This document shows, piece by piece, positions 20,306 to 54,737 of a stretch of DNA of 64,000 nt. Origin of the DNA: Agelas oroides (Eukaryota > Porifera > Demospongiae > Agelasida > Agelasidae); contig OX422193.1 in NCBI GenBank assembly GCA_949130485.1, positions 8,231,356-8,295,355 of the forward strand. Direction: 5' to 3'. Numbering within the stretch: position 1 is the stretch's first letter; the number at the start of each line of letters is the position of its first letter. Below the pieces are notes generated by a model. The model was not told where the DNA came from and searched no databases. It worked only from the letters and a program-made list of their open reading frames with translations. A program made the translations under genes and the position numbers.

Positions 20306-23300
20306 TATGAGGCTAGTTTACACAAGCCAACCTTTTCTGCATTATGTGCCCCTGGTCCGGGTATCCTCGTGTTGTTCCCAGGAGGAAAGACTCTTCCCTT
20401 CTGGGTGAACGAGGGGCTTTTCAGGCGGTACACCTGTGGGTCCACAACACGATAGGTCCCTGGTGCCGGGGTCTGGTGGCACAGAGATTGGTAACATAAG
20501 TAAGAAAATCGGCACCCAAGGTGATGCATGCAGTAAGTAAACCACAAACCACCTTTCTGAGGTCTTCGTCAAAGCCTCCAAGCTTGGCCCTCCCCTGAAT
20601 GGAGTAGGCTGGGTAGGACTTTTTGCCCACAATGGCTGATCCTACAAGTGTCGGGAGGGTGTAGGCATTGGGAGAGGGGGTGGGACACCGACTGTGAGTG
20701 GAGTCGAGCCGTTTGCCGAAGGAGTAGGCAGGGGCATGGGGTTCACGGTAAGGGTGGATCTTGTCTGTGTTGTAGGCGGCTGTGTGTGTGTGTGTGTGTG
20801 TGTGAGTGTGTGTGTGTGTGTGTGTGCACGCGTGTGTGTGTGTGTGCATGCATCAGGTACATCACAAGATCATATAGGTAACCTAGCCTCGTTCCCAGGC
20901 CCCGCCCAGCTTTCCGTCGCTTATTAGTACTGTAAGCGACGGAAAGCTGGGCAGGGCCTGGGAACGAGGCTATAGGTAACCCTTTTCTCATCGATGTTGG
21001 TCTAAGTGGCCAATTTGTATCACAAAAATTAGTCCAGTCCTAGGCAACTCAATTTCAACCTCTAAAAACAAATTTGTTTGATTTAGCCGATGTTTATTCC
21101 TTAATAGGTTAGTGAGTTTGACCAAATTTGGTAAACACACACACCATCTCCTGGTCACCCCAGTGTAGCTGATGAGGTATTCACTGAAATATGTGCTGCA
21201 CAGTGAGTGACTTTGTATTAGCCTCGTTCCCAGACCTCCCCCATTTTTTGTTCTTTGGTTTGCATTCAGTAAAAAACAGGGGAGGCCAGGGAACGAGGCT
21301 AACTTTGTATACTGCCTTTTTTCAGGGAGATGTGGTTCCATGCTTACGCTATCAAACAAGCCTTCAATGTGCACCTAGCTATCATGTACACATTAAGCCA
21401 TGCACCAAGGAACGAGTTCCTGTAGCCTTGCTGAGAGAGAGAGAGAGGCAGAAATGAAGCTAGGATTTCCTGGCATACAATGAGCTCTGCATTCAGAACT
21501 ACATAATTATATTCAAAGCATTATTTACTACAAACTGTGAAATCCACATAGTGAAATTGTGTGACCCCAACTTCCTAAATGTGTTAGCGCTTGTTGCCTT
21601 CTTCTGTGTTGCACATTTTTCCACCTGCCTCTCCCTTGTCGTTATACACAACACCCTTTGTATATATCTCCCTCTGCTTCCCCCTTTTCTTGTCTCCATT
21701 CCCCCTCCACAAATTCATCTCTTTGTATAATGATCAAGGTTGCTAGATTCTGGTGAGAATACTTTCTGTAATCCTATTGGTCAGAGTGTGATGTCTACAC
21801 CCATGTGTGGTGTCTGACTCTATGCCTGTGGGTATATAATAGTTGCCTGTAACTTTAGCATGACTCTTGTGCAGCTGCACATAATAATACATTTTCTAAA
21901 TCTAGACACTTTGTCCAATGGGATCTGCGTGACTGTCAGGCCCTTAGATATACCTTAACTACACACAGGAGACTACTGCCCAGGGACCCCTAGCCTCGTT
22001 ACCACGCTCATTTCCCCTTCTGCACGAGAAAGAGTCTGGGAATGAGGCTAAAGGACCCGAGGCTTCTAAATAGCATAGATCCCTTGGATGTGATATCATA
22101 TGGTCATGTAAACCTATCTCTGTCCACATTACGTTAGTCCCAAACAGCCATTCTCTCAGCTGAAAACTGCGAACAATTCTGTTACAAAAGTGGAGATCAC
22201 TTTTGCGAGCTCCCCCATAGCAGTCCTGACCAAATCACTCGACCTCTTCATTATTCAATGCACTGCATCCTTGTCCAATTTGCTAAACCAGTATCTAAAT
22301 TGAACGCTCACCGTTAGCAACTTGTTTCTGTAATAAGTCATGTTATATCATGCATGAATAATCACCGAACCACACCTCCCTAAAAAAATAGCCCTAGATG
22401 CAATTTTATGTATGCATGTTGATGTGATTGTAGTCATAACAACATACCTACCAGTGACTATGGATGTCAATAACATTGACAGTGTGTGCCATTTGCTAAT
22501 GTTATTGCTTGTGAACACATTATGTTGTGTTCTTTGTAAAGTGGTTTTGTAATGTTGCATGTTTGATTTAAACACTAAGTTCAAACGTTCTATGAGTGAA
22601 CCTAAATAGTGCACATTTACTGCTTACTTGTGTGTGTGTGTGGGGGGCTGCAGCTAGAAAGGCAAATCCTAGCCTCGTACCCAGGCTCTGCCCAGTTTTT
22701 CGTTGCCTCATACCCAGGCTGTGCCCAGTTTTTTATTGCCTCGTACCCAGGCTCTGCCCAGTTTTTCGTTGCCTCATACCCAGGGTGTGCCCAGTTTTTC
22801 ATTGCCTCATACCCAGGCTCTGCCCAGTTTTTTGTTGCCTCGTACCCAGGCTCTGCCCAGTTTTTCGTTGCCTCATACCCAGGCTCTGCCCAGTTTTTCG
22901 TTGCCTCATACCCAGGTTGCTTTCAGTACCCACACAGGAAAGCCGGACTGGGGCCCGAGTACAGGGCTAGCTAATCCTAGGGTCACTTAAAAGTGTGAGA
23001 TTGAGCCAGTAATTGAAGAATTACTGGCTCAATCTCACACTTTTACAACAGTAACCAGTTCAAAACATGCAACTGATAACTAACAAGTAATTCAAGTGAG
23101 GATGTGTGCATTTGTACGTACGAACTATGAATACTGTTGTACACCTTATAACAATGAAGTTATGCGCCTTTTGCTTAAGTATTACATATATTGTACATCC
23201 GCGCCATCCCTACATAGAGAGTCTACCGACTCTCTGATATTAACAACACATTATTTGTTTCATGAGCAATCAATGAAATGCACTTCTTTGAAAAAAATGA

Positions 23301-25548
23301 CGCCTAGACATTACGCAAAGTCATCCACTGCACAGGATGTGTTTCGGCCAATAGCAGGCCTCGACAGCTGTACTGGCATGAGTACGCTTCCATATTGCCA
23401 AAAGGACAGTGAAATACAACGTATAAGTCATCACGCATGACAAAGTCCAGATTATAAGGTTTAATGCACACTTCAATTAACTACACAATGCCAAATGCTG
23501 TACGTAAATGTATTAGCACTTGTGTATTGAGTGCCAAGTGCTACTATCATGTGATGTAACACACAAATTGCAGGAAATTCTTCCCATTTGAGACAATTGG
23601 TCGCTAGGACACCAATTGGCCCCACCCTACATTACGTCGTAACCATATCGTTACTGGAATGTCCGATAAATGCACACACATTAATAAACATGTCAACAAG
23701 TAGCATTTATTAATCTCCTCAAACGGTCACAGCTATGCTGTTGTGACTACAATCATGTCAACATTCAGTACAGAATTACTCTAAGGCCAGTCACCTGACT
23801 GCCTTTCCTGCATATCAGATAACAGTCCCTTCTCACAGTCACCTAGCCTCGTTCCCAGGCTCTCATGTGTGGGCCTGGGAACGAGACTAACAATCACCCC
23901 ACACAGCTGATGAGTCCTGGTATGGGCTGAAACGCATCCTGCGCAGTGGGTACCTCTAGATTATGTCATGGCCTGCCTTTTGATAAAGACTTCACCGATT
24001 GTTCAATGATTACACATAGTTCTTGGCTAATCAGGACAGTCCCAAAATTCCTCAGAAGTAAAGCCACCTCGCTAATCTTGTGTAGTCTCATGTCTGTCTG
24101 CATTAGACATATGAAGGGGTTGCTATGTTGAGCAAAACACTAGCCAAATTTTAATAAAATACCCCAAACATTTCAACCGCTGTTCAGCGGTCATCATCAG
24201 TAAAAAATACCCCAGACATTTCAACCGCTATTCAGCGGTCATCATCAGTAACTCACTGATGATGACTGCTGAATAGTGACCAAGATGGCTCAAGCCATAA
24301 TGGGTGCATCCAGCCCCATCTTAAAGATTAGGAAGAAAGGTTACCTTGGAGGGAATGTTTGCTTAATAACACAAGAGCACAAGATGACGTCACCTTTAAT
24401 GTGGAGCAAGTGGGCATGTTGTATTTTTAGTGTGCGGAAGATTTTGCCAGTTTGAAATTCTTGGCAGTTACACGCCTTTCCTCCTTCCTCTGCAATAAAA
24501 ATGATGTCATCATGCGCTCTTGATTCAGCTTTCTTGTATTAGAGAGACGTCTTGGTTAACTGGGTTATCCTTCGCCTCATTCCCAGGCCCGTCAAATTGG
24601 TCTGGGAACGAGGTTAGGTTATCCCAAGATCCAAACACAGATTGCTGACTTAGAGATTTACATTTAGTATGTCATACCTGGCCCTGGGCTTTGTGAACGG
24701 GAGAGGTCTTTCGCTCTCCCTAAAAGGGAGAAGGCGGACGTGCCATCTCTTCCTGTCCGAGTAACACTCGAGCTTACATAGTATATTGGACCAGGACTGT
24801 GTGTGTGTGTGTGTGTGTGATTAGCTGATAATTGATGCAGAATTTATTTCAAAGCTAAAAACAGTAAGTAGCATCATTCCCAAGCCTTCGCAGCCCCCAG
24901 TATTGACCACCTCTAATACACGTACAAATATGGAACTAAACTAGACCAGACTCATTCCCAGACTACTGGTATTGGAACCAAAAGTGGAAGAGTATAACAA
25001 CAAAATTGCACAGGTAGTCTTCTTTCCAGACCGACAGTGAGACACTGAGGGTCTGGGAATAAGATTACCACACAGCCAGCTATGACTTGACTGTAATCTG
25101 TAAGATAAACACCTTTGAAGTAAAGCTCCTTTATGCACACTAAGTAAACATACACACCTATGAAAATACAATTTGTAAAAAGGTTCTGCACTTGAAACCG
25201 TACCGAATGCTTCAGTTGTCATCACGTGAAAATGTAAACAACACCAGTATTTATAGCCGTGGTATGCATTGAAGGTGAAAGGTCAATGAGGATTGCTCTA
25301 TAATACATAAGTTACACACACCTTCGTGAAGTCACAGACATGGATGAGAATTGCTTTGTTCTAGCTCCAAATGAGAAACACGGGCTCTGTCGCCTAGACG
25401 GGTCGTGGCTGTCCCTCCCACAGGTCCCTGGTAGAACGCAGCACGCAGGTCCAGGCCCAGTCTCCATAGCTGCAATCCTTGGTCTCTGTCTCTGGTCCGG
25501 ACTCCCAGCCATGGACCGCATTGTCGGCGTGGGACTGTTGCGAACCAT
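19813..25548 (-). CDS. CIMAP1: CIMAP1/ODF3-like SHIPPO-repeat ciliary protein (5 exons, 262 aa)
   Basis: ODF3/CIMAP1 proteins are microtubule-associated components of sperm tails and motile cilia. Exons on the minus strand: 25548-25322, 24796-24678, 20764-20553, 20472-20332 and 19902-19813; phases 2, 1, 0, 0 agree, total 789 nt (human ODF3 is 254 aa). Proline-glycine SHIPPO (STPGP-like) motifs recur: TGPGPACC in exon 1, SPGPIYYV and SQSPGP in exon 2, CPTPSPNAY in exon 3, TPAPGTY and PGPGAHNAEK in exon 4. Strong family blocks are YPAYSIQGRAKLGGFDEDL and the C-terminal FSFGVKHSEY. A stop (TGA) one codon upstream of the AAC before the chosen ATG supports the start. Introns are packed with repeats; CA satellites lie directly before the exon 2 and exon 3 acceptors. 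Confidence 0.94.
20170..20303. repeat. CACC/CA-rich simple repeat
   Basis: An imperfect CACCC tract passing into a pure (CA) run of about 18 units, just 3' of CIMAP1 exon 4 in transcript sense, in the last intron. Confidence 0.95.
20782..20852. repeat. (GT)n microsatellite at CIMAP1 exon 3 acceptor
   Basis: On the minus strand this reads as a CA tract ending about 18 bases before the exon 3 acceptor (CTACAACACAG). Confidence 0.95.
20884..20972. repeat. TAGCCTCGTTCCCAGGC hairpin (89 bp)
   Basis: Near-perfect inverted repeat; arms TAGCCTCGTTCCCAGGCC and the complement, continuing inward through GCCCAGCTTTCCGTCGCTTA, with a short loop. CIMAP1 intron 2. Confidence 0.9.
21219..21301. repeat. TAGCCTCGTTCCCAGAC hairpin (83 bp)
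   Basis: Same family as 20884-20972; arms about 25 bases with a looser centre. Confidence 0.9.
22670..22930. repeat. 33-bp tandem repeat made of one hairpin arm
   Basis: About eight units of CCTCGTACCCAGGCTCTGCC plus CAGTTTTTCGTTG. The unit is one arm of the TAGCCTCGTTCCCAGGC family repeated head to tail. Because 33 is a multiple of three, long open frames appear on both strands; these are artefacts. CIMAP1 intron 2. Confidence 0.9.
23844..23889. repeat. TAGCCTCGTTCCCAGGC hairpin (46 bp)
   Basis: Short member: two 18-base arms around a loop of about ten bases, ending GGGAACGAGACTA. Confidence 0.9.
24150..24262. repeat. Direct duplication around CAGCGGTCATCATCAGTA
   Basis: Two copies of a unit of about 47 bases (ATTTCAACCGCTGTTCAGCG), each holding a small inner palindrome, then an inverted partial copy (TGATGATGACTGCTGAATAG). 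CIMAP1 intron 1 to 2 region. Confidence 0.7.
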
Positions 25549-26725
25549 GTTTCATTAAATTGTTACCTGTGTGGAAGAAGAAGATCAGTTCATCTTGTTC
25601 CCTGCAAGTGAGGGCAAGAACCTGGGAATGAGGTTAGTGGTAGTCTTGTGACTAGGTTAGTGGCTGATGTAGTCATACATCATGAACGCATAAGAACAGG
25701 TGACTAGAGTAAGAGCATGTGACTCTGTAAAATTCGAAACTTGAAAATTTACCACCAGTACTAAAAATAGTAACACATACTGTGCATGCTGCATAGACGT
25801 AAGCCACTGTTGCTACAGCACATGGCCTGGTGTTCTATTTTTAGTACAGTCAATCATTTTGCCCAGACTACGGGTTTCTATTGGAGTTCCACGCTCCTAC
25901 AGCTGTCGTTCTTTTGTGCTCTTGGTACAGAAAGAATGGTTGGTACTAAAAGTGATCAATGAGCCATCATTGTCCAAATTATGAAACTACAATGTCTCAG
26001 CTACTCTTTGTTCGTCTTCTTCAGACAATATCAACATTGATATGAAAGCCTGCACTGCTTGTGTTTGAGGGCGGAGCTGCCATCGTCACTATTGATGCAT
26101 ACTCAAAAAGTAAATTATAAATTATTCATCTAACCACACAAAAGCAGCAAATTATGAAAGCTGCACAAATCAAAAATGAAAAGCAGCACTATAGGTGTAA
26201 ATTAGGTTAGTGTTGCACAGGACACATTTGTACAACCTACTCAAGAGTTGAAAATTATCCATTCTAATCATTAGCATGATCTAATCGCACTTACACAGAA
26301 CAGGTGCGTTCGCCTGCAGGCCAAGTGCGGTCCGTAGAACGAAGCTACCCTCCGCTCGATCACACGTATACTGACTTGTTGGTAGCTAGGGTAGTAGCTA
26401 AGGAGTTGCTAACTAGTCACACCTACTTTCTCACGAGGTCGAGGATTTCCCGGTAATTTTGTCCAATCGATGAGGCGGAAATTGTTTTAGCGGTAATTGC
26501 CAATGAGATTGACCAATAGAGTGGGCGACAGTTTGCAAATAGCTGCCTGCATGTTGCACGAGGACAGCCGAGTTGGCAGCGAGTTGAGCAAACACAGGAC
26601 TATTGGTCGTGGAAGTCTCTAGTTTTTAATATTTGTACCAAGTCGAGATTTTTAAAATTGTGTAAACGTGCAAAGAATTCAGACGCCAAAGCACAGGAAT
26701 CTTTCACTTACCCGAAGGCGTAATA
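25549..26725. other. Divergent CIMAP1 / receptor-PTP intergenic region
   Basis: Contains one copy (25684-25922) of a TIR element whose ends read CATAAGAACaGgtGaCTAGAG and its mirror GCTCTT; relatives lie at 40832-41077, 48028-49302 and 63253-63495. Bases 26300-26725 would hold the promoter and leader of the receptor-PTP gene; CCAAT appears near 26463 and 26512. No other gene seen. Confidence 0.5.
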
Positions 26726-49726
<23,001 letters not shown>

Positions 49727-50528
49727 TTCACCATCAGTTAATTAGTTCTAACTTGTTTGCACATTGTAAGTTTATAGTAAATGTAAACAATATCATATTA
49801 TAGAAGATGACATAGTCGTGTTTTAGTGTTTTATAGATTTTACACTTTGTAAATTGAAAATCAGTCACTATTATGTTATTTATTGTATATTACTATCACT
49901 TAATTCATTTTGTTAGAAGCTTTAAAAATGGAAGCTGGCTAGTATATACTATACTAACCATTTTTACCAATACGATCAGATTTACTGTGAAAGGTCATGA
50001 TATATATATGTGGTATATATAAATGGAAAGTAATACCAATCTGTCACTATGGAAACAAGGGTGAATATACGTAGTTCATGATTTTCCGAGATTTCTAGGA
50101 AATTAAGTTCATGCACAAAACAATGTATATACCATGCTCTTTCCTTCTGCACAAACGTCTGAGCTCAAGTTGGTAACAGATAACCTCTCCATATATACCA
50201 TGCTCTTAAATTGGTTCATCTCTCGAGAGCTTGGTACAATAAGGCTGTATGTTGCACTGTGCCATACATACTAGCTACCCGTGCACATATTGTTCCTAAC
50301 CCCCTGGCCCTACAAGCAACTTCTTGTTTGCTTGCATGCTGGGGGACTTGATCAGGTACGGACCTGTCACTGGTGGTACAACAGAGTCTACCAACAATCC
50401 ACACGCACGCTATCAGCCTTCCTGCAAGCAACACAATCATGCTTTCAGCTAGTCTCGTCCCCAGACCCCCCTTCAATCCTCCAGGGAACGAGACTAGCTT
50501 TCAGCCTGAAAGCTGGCCGGGTGCATGT

Positions 50529-50623
50529 CTGAAAGCTGGCCAGGTGCCTGAAACTTTCAGCCAGCCAGCTTTCAGCCTGAAAGCTGGCTGGCTGAAAGTT
50601 TCAGGCACCTGGCCAGCTTTTCA
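50529..50623. repeat. 95-bp near-perfect palindrome
   Basis: Arms of about 45 bases: GAAAGCTGGCCAGGTGCCTG through TTTCAGCCAGCCAGCTTTCA, then the complement with almost no loop. Would extrude as a cruciform. Confidence 0.92.
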
Positions 50624-50627
50624 TATA

Positions 50628-50903
50628 CAGTGGAATCCCTCTATAACGGACACCATTGGGAACCAACATTTTGTCCCTTATAGTGAGGTGTCCCTAACTC
50701 AGGGGCTACTGGTATATTTCCGGTAGGCGTGGTACTGCGTAATCAGGCTGTTGGGCTGCATGTGTTTTCAGAGCTTGAGTAGCAGGGTTTCCGCTATTCA
50801 GGGGTTGCTTAAGTATTAGAAGGACAGTCGGGACTTTCAGAATTGTCCGTTATATCATGGGTGTCCGCTGTTTGAGGGGTGTCTGTTAAGCGAGGTTCCA
50901 CTG
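50628..50903. mobile_element. MITE with CAGTGGAAYC ends (276 bp)
   Basis: CAGTGGAATCCCTCTATAAC at the left and GTTAAGCGAGGTTCCACTG at the right, flanked by TA on both sides. Same family as 10668-10779. It abuts the palindrome at 50529-50623. Confidence 0.8.
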
Positions 50904-50979
50904 TACTGCGAGCAACAACAACAAAGAAAAGATTGCTAAGTTTAATACTCTAATTCTACAATATTATAATATTACAAGG

Positions 50980-53900
50980 TTATTCATACATCAGAAAAGG
51001 CACTTCACAGTACATCATATCAGTAAAGATCGAGCCGAGAAGTAACTTCTTGTTATGGTAAACACTGATGCTGATGCCTCGCACATCGTGCCCTGTTGTC
51101 GAAAACACCTCCTCAATTTCGTAGCTGCTAAACGGAAGATCTCTATCCTCATCAATGGTAACATGAAGGGTGATAGACGCCATTGGGGTGGAGTGGTCTA
51201 CGGCGTACCAACTGAACTGCATTGGTGTTGGGAAGACAGAGAGCCACAGGTGGCCGTTTGTTGGACTCACAAAGATATTGTCAACTACCTGGAGAGGGAG
51301 GGTCTGTAAGGAGGTGTGTGTGTCAGTGTGTGTGTTTGTGTGCATAAGCAGGTTTAACCAGGTTTAATAACCACACCTCCCATTGATCCACTTTTGGACT
51401 CAGAGAGCCTGCTCAGAATTTGGATGGTACAAATCATCCAATTTAGAATGATGTCATCCACTTTTCAGTCAATTCAAGAATTATACCAGTACTCTCGTTA
51501 GTTATGTTTAGTAAATCCCTTCTTCTGAGTCTGACCTTACCAGCAAGAAATTTGTAGCCTTTTCAAACCACATGTCCCAGTCACTATAATACATTGACCC
51601 AATGTTTTTAGTTTGGATTTTAGTAAGGCATTTTTTTCAATTTAGTAATTAGAACTAAATGTAATGCTACCTTAGTCCACTAATTAACTAAACTACTTTA
51701 AAATCAATAATAGTTAACTACAACTAAAAGTAACTCTTTTTAGATTTGGTAATTAAAACTAAAACTAAACTAACAATCTGTAGACTAATTAAACTAAAAC
51801 TAAACTACTAGTCTGAACATTAAACTAAAACAACACTGCAGTTTGACCTGCCAGCTTGAGTACTAAATTCAAAATGACATCCTTTATGCACTAGGCCCCA
51901 GCCCCTGTGGTAAGCAATGTGACTCAGAATACCAGACCCTGTTCCACATTTTGGGAGAGTCTAGGAATGAGACTCATCCATCAACTTACCTGCACGAGCT
52001 CAAGAGAGTTATCCGGATTTCTGGTGTAGGCATTTATCTCCTTGTGAAGCATGTTGCTAACGTAGATAAAACTAGGAGAGAAAGCGAGAGAGATGGTACA
52101 GGGGAAAGGAAGAGAGAACAAGAGACAGGGGCAAACAAGAACAAGGGGGGGTGGGGGGGGAAGGAGACAAAGAGGTGAGAAGGGAAAGAGAAAGGGGAAC
52201 AGGAGACCAAGAGAAGGGGGAGGAGGAAGGAGGGAGGAGGGCAGGATAAGGTTAGAGAAGATGGAAAAGAATATCACACAAGTGGCTAATCCGGAGGCAA
52301 AGTTGAAAGTGACCAAGCTAAATTATAGGTGGTAGAAATTTTGTGGAAGACCCAAGCTTGTGCATCGCACAGCACAACATGCCTTGGCCTCAGAATTTAC
52401 CCCTGTTCCCAGGCCTTCCAACCATCCAATTTTTTATTGCTTTATAGTATGTACAAACAACTCTATATCAAAATTTGTTGTCGTTGTTGTCAGGTATGAT
52501 AATTCTACATTCCATTTTAGAAGGAGAATTGAACTTTGACCTGCATAGTATCTCTTACCGTCTGTTGTTACTCATGGCAACACCATTGGCATACTTTAAC
52601 CCCTTAGCAGCAGTCTTCACTTCCTGAGTAGCATCGTTGTAATAGACCACCGAGGAAAATGGCAGTCGCAGATATGTTTCAGCCATCTTTAGGAACTCAA
52701 TATTAAAGTAGTGGTCGTTGGAGGCGTACAATTCATCCAATCCTACGAGCACAAGATCATTAATCTCTCGAAGAAGAGGGTGAGAAAACGATTTGCGATA
52801 CTTCAGAGAGAGGGTGTCAGGATTGTAAAAGAATGACTCGATAAAATCCTTTTTCCCTCGTCGATGGTTGATGACGTACAGTATAATCGATCCGTCCTCT
52901 GTTATCCAGTGGGCAACGCCATGTGGGATAAAGTCCAGGGTTCGTTCCAGAAAATCACCCTCCAGTAGTAATTCTTTGGGCCCCTGGGTGGGGTCATTGA
53001 GATCAAACATAAAGATTCCAGTGTCAGGTATTGGAACGCTACCCTCCAATTGCCACAAATAAGTTCCCTGCAACGAAAAATCGAAATCAGTGACTTAAGA
53101 CAAATTAGAAGTTTAAAAAAGCTGACAGTTAAGTCAATGATGTGCAAAAGCATTTTTGCAACAACATTTTTTACAAAAAGTTGTGTAATGCTCTGCTAGA
53201 TACCATAGTTGTAGGAAGGATGACAGATCTCATTCCCAGACTTGAAACCTAGTCTGGGAATGAGTCTTGACTTACACTGGCCATAAGAACTTGGTTGTTT
53301 GGTAGGAGGGTCATGTCTTCGGACCCGTTCACTGTAGAGACAGTAAAATCCATAAACAGTAAAATGATGCATTCATCGACCTGGTACAAAAAATCGTTTA
53401 AGTTTATGGGGGCACCTCCACCTCCAAATATACTAGTCTTGTGTTAAGTCAATTTTATAAATTGTAAAAATCCATAAACAGTGTGGTTTTGTTTCCATTT
53501 TACATAGTTCAACAAGTCACTCACTTGGAAACTGAATGCATTTCCCAGGGCGATGGTTGTACACTTGTTCAAAGTGACCACCGATAATTCTAGAACAGAA
53601 TAAGATTAAGATGGCACTAAACCATTAGGTGAAGAGATTGCAATTCATTCAGCGTGACCAATCAGATTGCCCAAATCACATTTTTAACATCCATGGAATC
53701 ATGTAAGATGTGGGCAAAACCCTTGCAAAGCAACTGGCTCTAGGGGTCATTCCCAGATCCTGCCAATAAGGTGTTTTGAGTGACACTTCTTGTCACATGG
53801 GCGGGGCCTACTGCCTAAAGAACATCATAATTACATTTCACATTCAGGACTCAAGCTTTGTGATAGCCTCGTTCCCAGGCCCAGTTCAGGCCTGTTCGAA

Positions 53901-54532
53901 ATATCGGAGCCCGTGGGAATGGAGAGCAATCCTGGCCCTTAACCTCGCAAGCCACACCCTTCGCAGAGAGAGGAAGGGTCTGGTCACACTGCAACCCATC
54001 GAGTTGTCGCCACAGCAGAAACTTAATGTGACCAATGAGATCCGCGCTCTTCGTAGATTGCATCCATCGTCACGGAGTAGCAATTACGTTACGTACTTAG
54101 CAGATGTCAGCATCTTATTATCTAATGGCGCTGTTTGATAATTGCATTCCTCGGCAACAACTCATCAGCTGCAGCGTGACCAGACCCTTCCTCTCTCTTC
54201 GAAGGGTGAGGCTTACAAGACTACCCTGGCTCATGTGACAAAGAGTTGCTCAGAACAGCAATCAACCCTCCTTTTCACATGGGAATATGAGTACGCTCTC
54301 TGGACATGAGACTAGGTGACCTCACTGATGACAGGGCAAATGTTGCTAGCCACACCTTTTCCGTTACCGGATGTGCAAACTTCCACCCCTCGCAGCTCAT
54401 GCAGCTGCTGTCTACCACCCGCTCCTCCCCCTCCCAGTCACAAATGTGAACCACTAAACCTCACAGTGATTGCACCACCGCGGCTACAAGGAACACCAAG
54501 ACACCGAACCCCACCCAACTTCTCACCGCCAT
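50980..54532 (-). CDS. PON: Paraoxonase/lactonase (6 exons, 367 aa)
   Basis: Paraoxonases are calcium-dependent, secreted or membrane-tethered lactonases with a six-bladed propeller. Exons on the minus strand: 54532-54465, 53589-53525, 53331-53276, 53067-52559, 52071-51990 and 51303-50980; phases 2, 1, 0, 2, 0 agree, total 1104 nt (human PON1 is 355 aa). The first exon gives a hydrophobic signal/anchor (VGFGVLVFLVAAVVQSL). Active-site and calcium positions known from PON1 are all recognisable: GSEDM (E53/D54), IPHGVAHW (H115), VINHRRG (H134), INDLVLVG (N168), YANGVAMS (N224), VVDNIFVS (D269/N270), and both disulphide cysteines (GKC near the start, MMYCEV at the end). It should be enzymatically competent. 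It is head to head with PDE3 and shares its promoter region. Confidence 0.96.
52090..52260. repeat. Purine-rich G/A tract beside paraoxonase exon 5
   Basis: AGAGAGGG-type purine tract on the plus strand. In paraoxonase transcript sense it is a pyrimidine tract leading into the exon 5 acceptor at 52072. Confidence 0.85.
53860..54310. repeat. Degenerate hairpin-family cluster in paraoxonase intron 1
   Basis: TAGCCTCGTTCCCAGGCCCA at 53864 and an inverted pair around AGAGAGGAAGGGTCTGGTCA (about 53965) and TGACCAGACCCTTCCTCTCT (about 54178) suggest one element of roughly 450 bp. Inner blocks around CATCGAGTTGTCGCCACAGC and CGGCAACAACTCATCAGCTG are only partly mirrored. Confidence 0.55.
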
Positions 54533-54737
54533 TTCTAGTCACGAACACACCGGAAGTAGACCAGACCGGAAGTAATTCAAAGTAATAAATTTACAATTAA
54601 CTGCAAAGTATATGTATAATTAGTGTTGCTATCGAAGAGTGCCCTAAGGCCAAGATCAAAGAAGTTGGTCCACTATTAAGTTGGGACGCAGCCAATTTCT
54701 CACCTACTATACTTGGTAGTGTTTCTGATGAGATAGT
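54533..54737. promoter_or_regulatory. Bidirectional promoter interval, paraoxonase / PDE3
   Basis: Only 205 bases separate the paraoxonase ATG (minus, 54532) and the PDE3 ATG (plus, 54738). Two GGAAGT (ETS-type) sites occur at about 54551 and 54570. TATA-like TATGTATAATT lies near 54610. Leaders must be short or overlapping. Function is inferred from position. Confidence 0.6.

Larger units (their letters stand above)
49727..50979. other. Convergent receptor-PTP / paraoxonase intergenic region
   Basis: AT-rich 3' flank of the PTP gene, then a hairpin-family remnant (50450-50500), a near-perfect palindrome (50529-50623), and a CAGTGGAAYCC MITE (50628-50903). No further gene found. Confidence 0.6.

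Noticed and set aside
21570..21905. Possible solo LTR (TGTTAGCG start, TATATAAT box, AATAATACA signal)
   Set aside because: No second copy, no matching 3' end or target duplication visible; too weak to call.
23096..23440. 114-codon plus-strand frame
   Set aside because: Ends within an R1 dispersed repeat copy and shows no conserved features; CIMAP1 intron.
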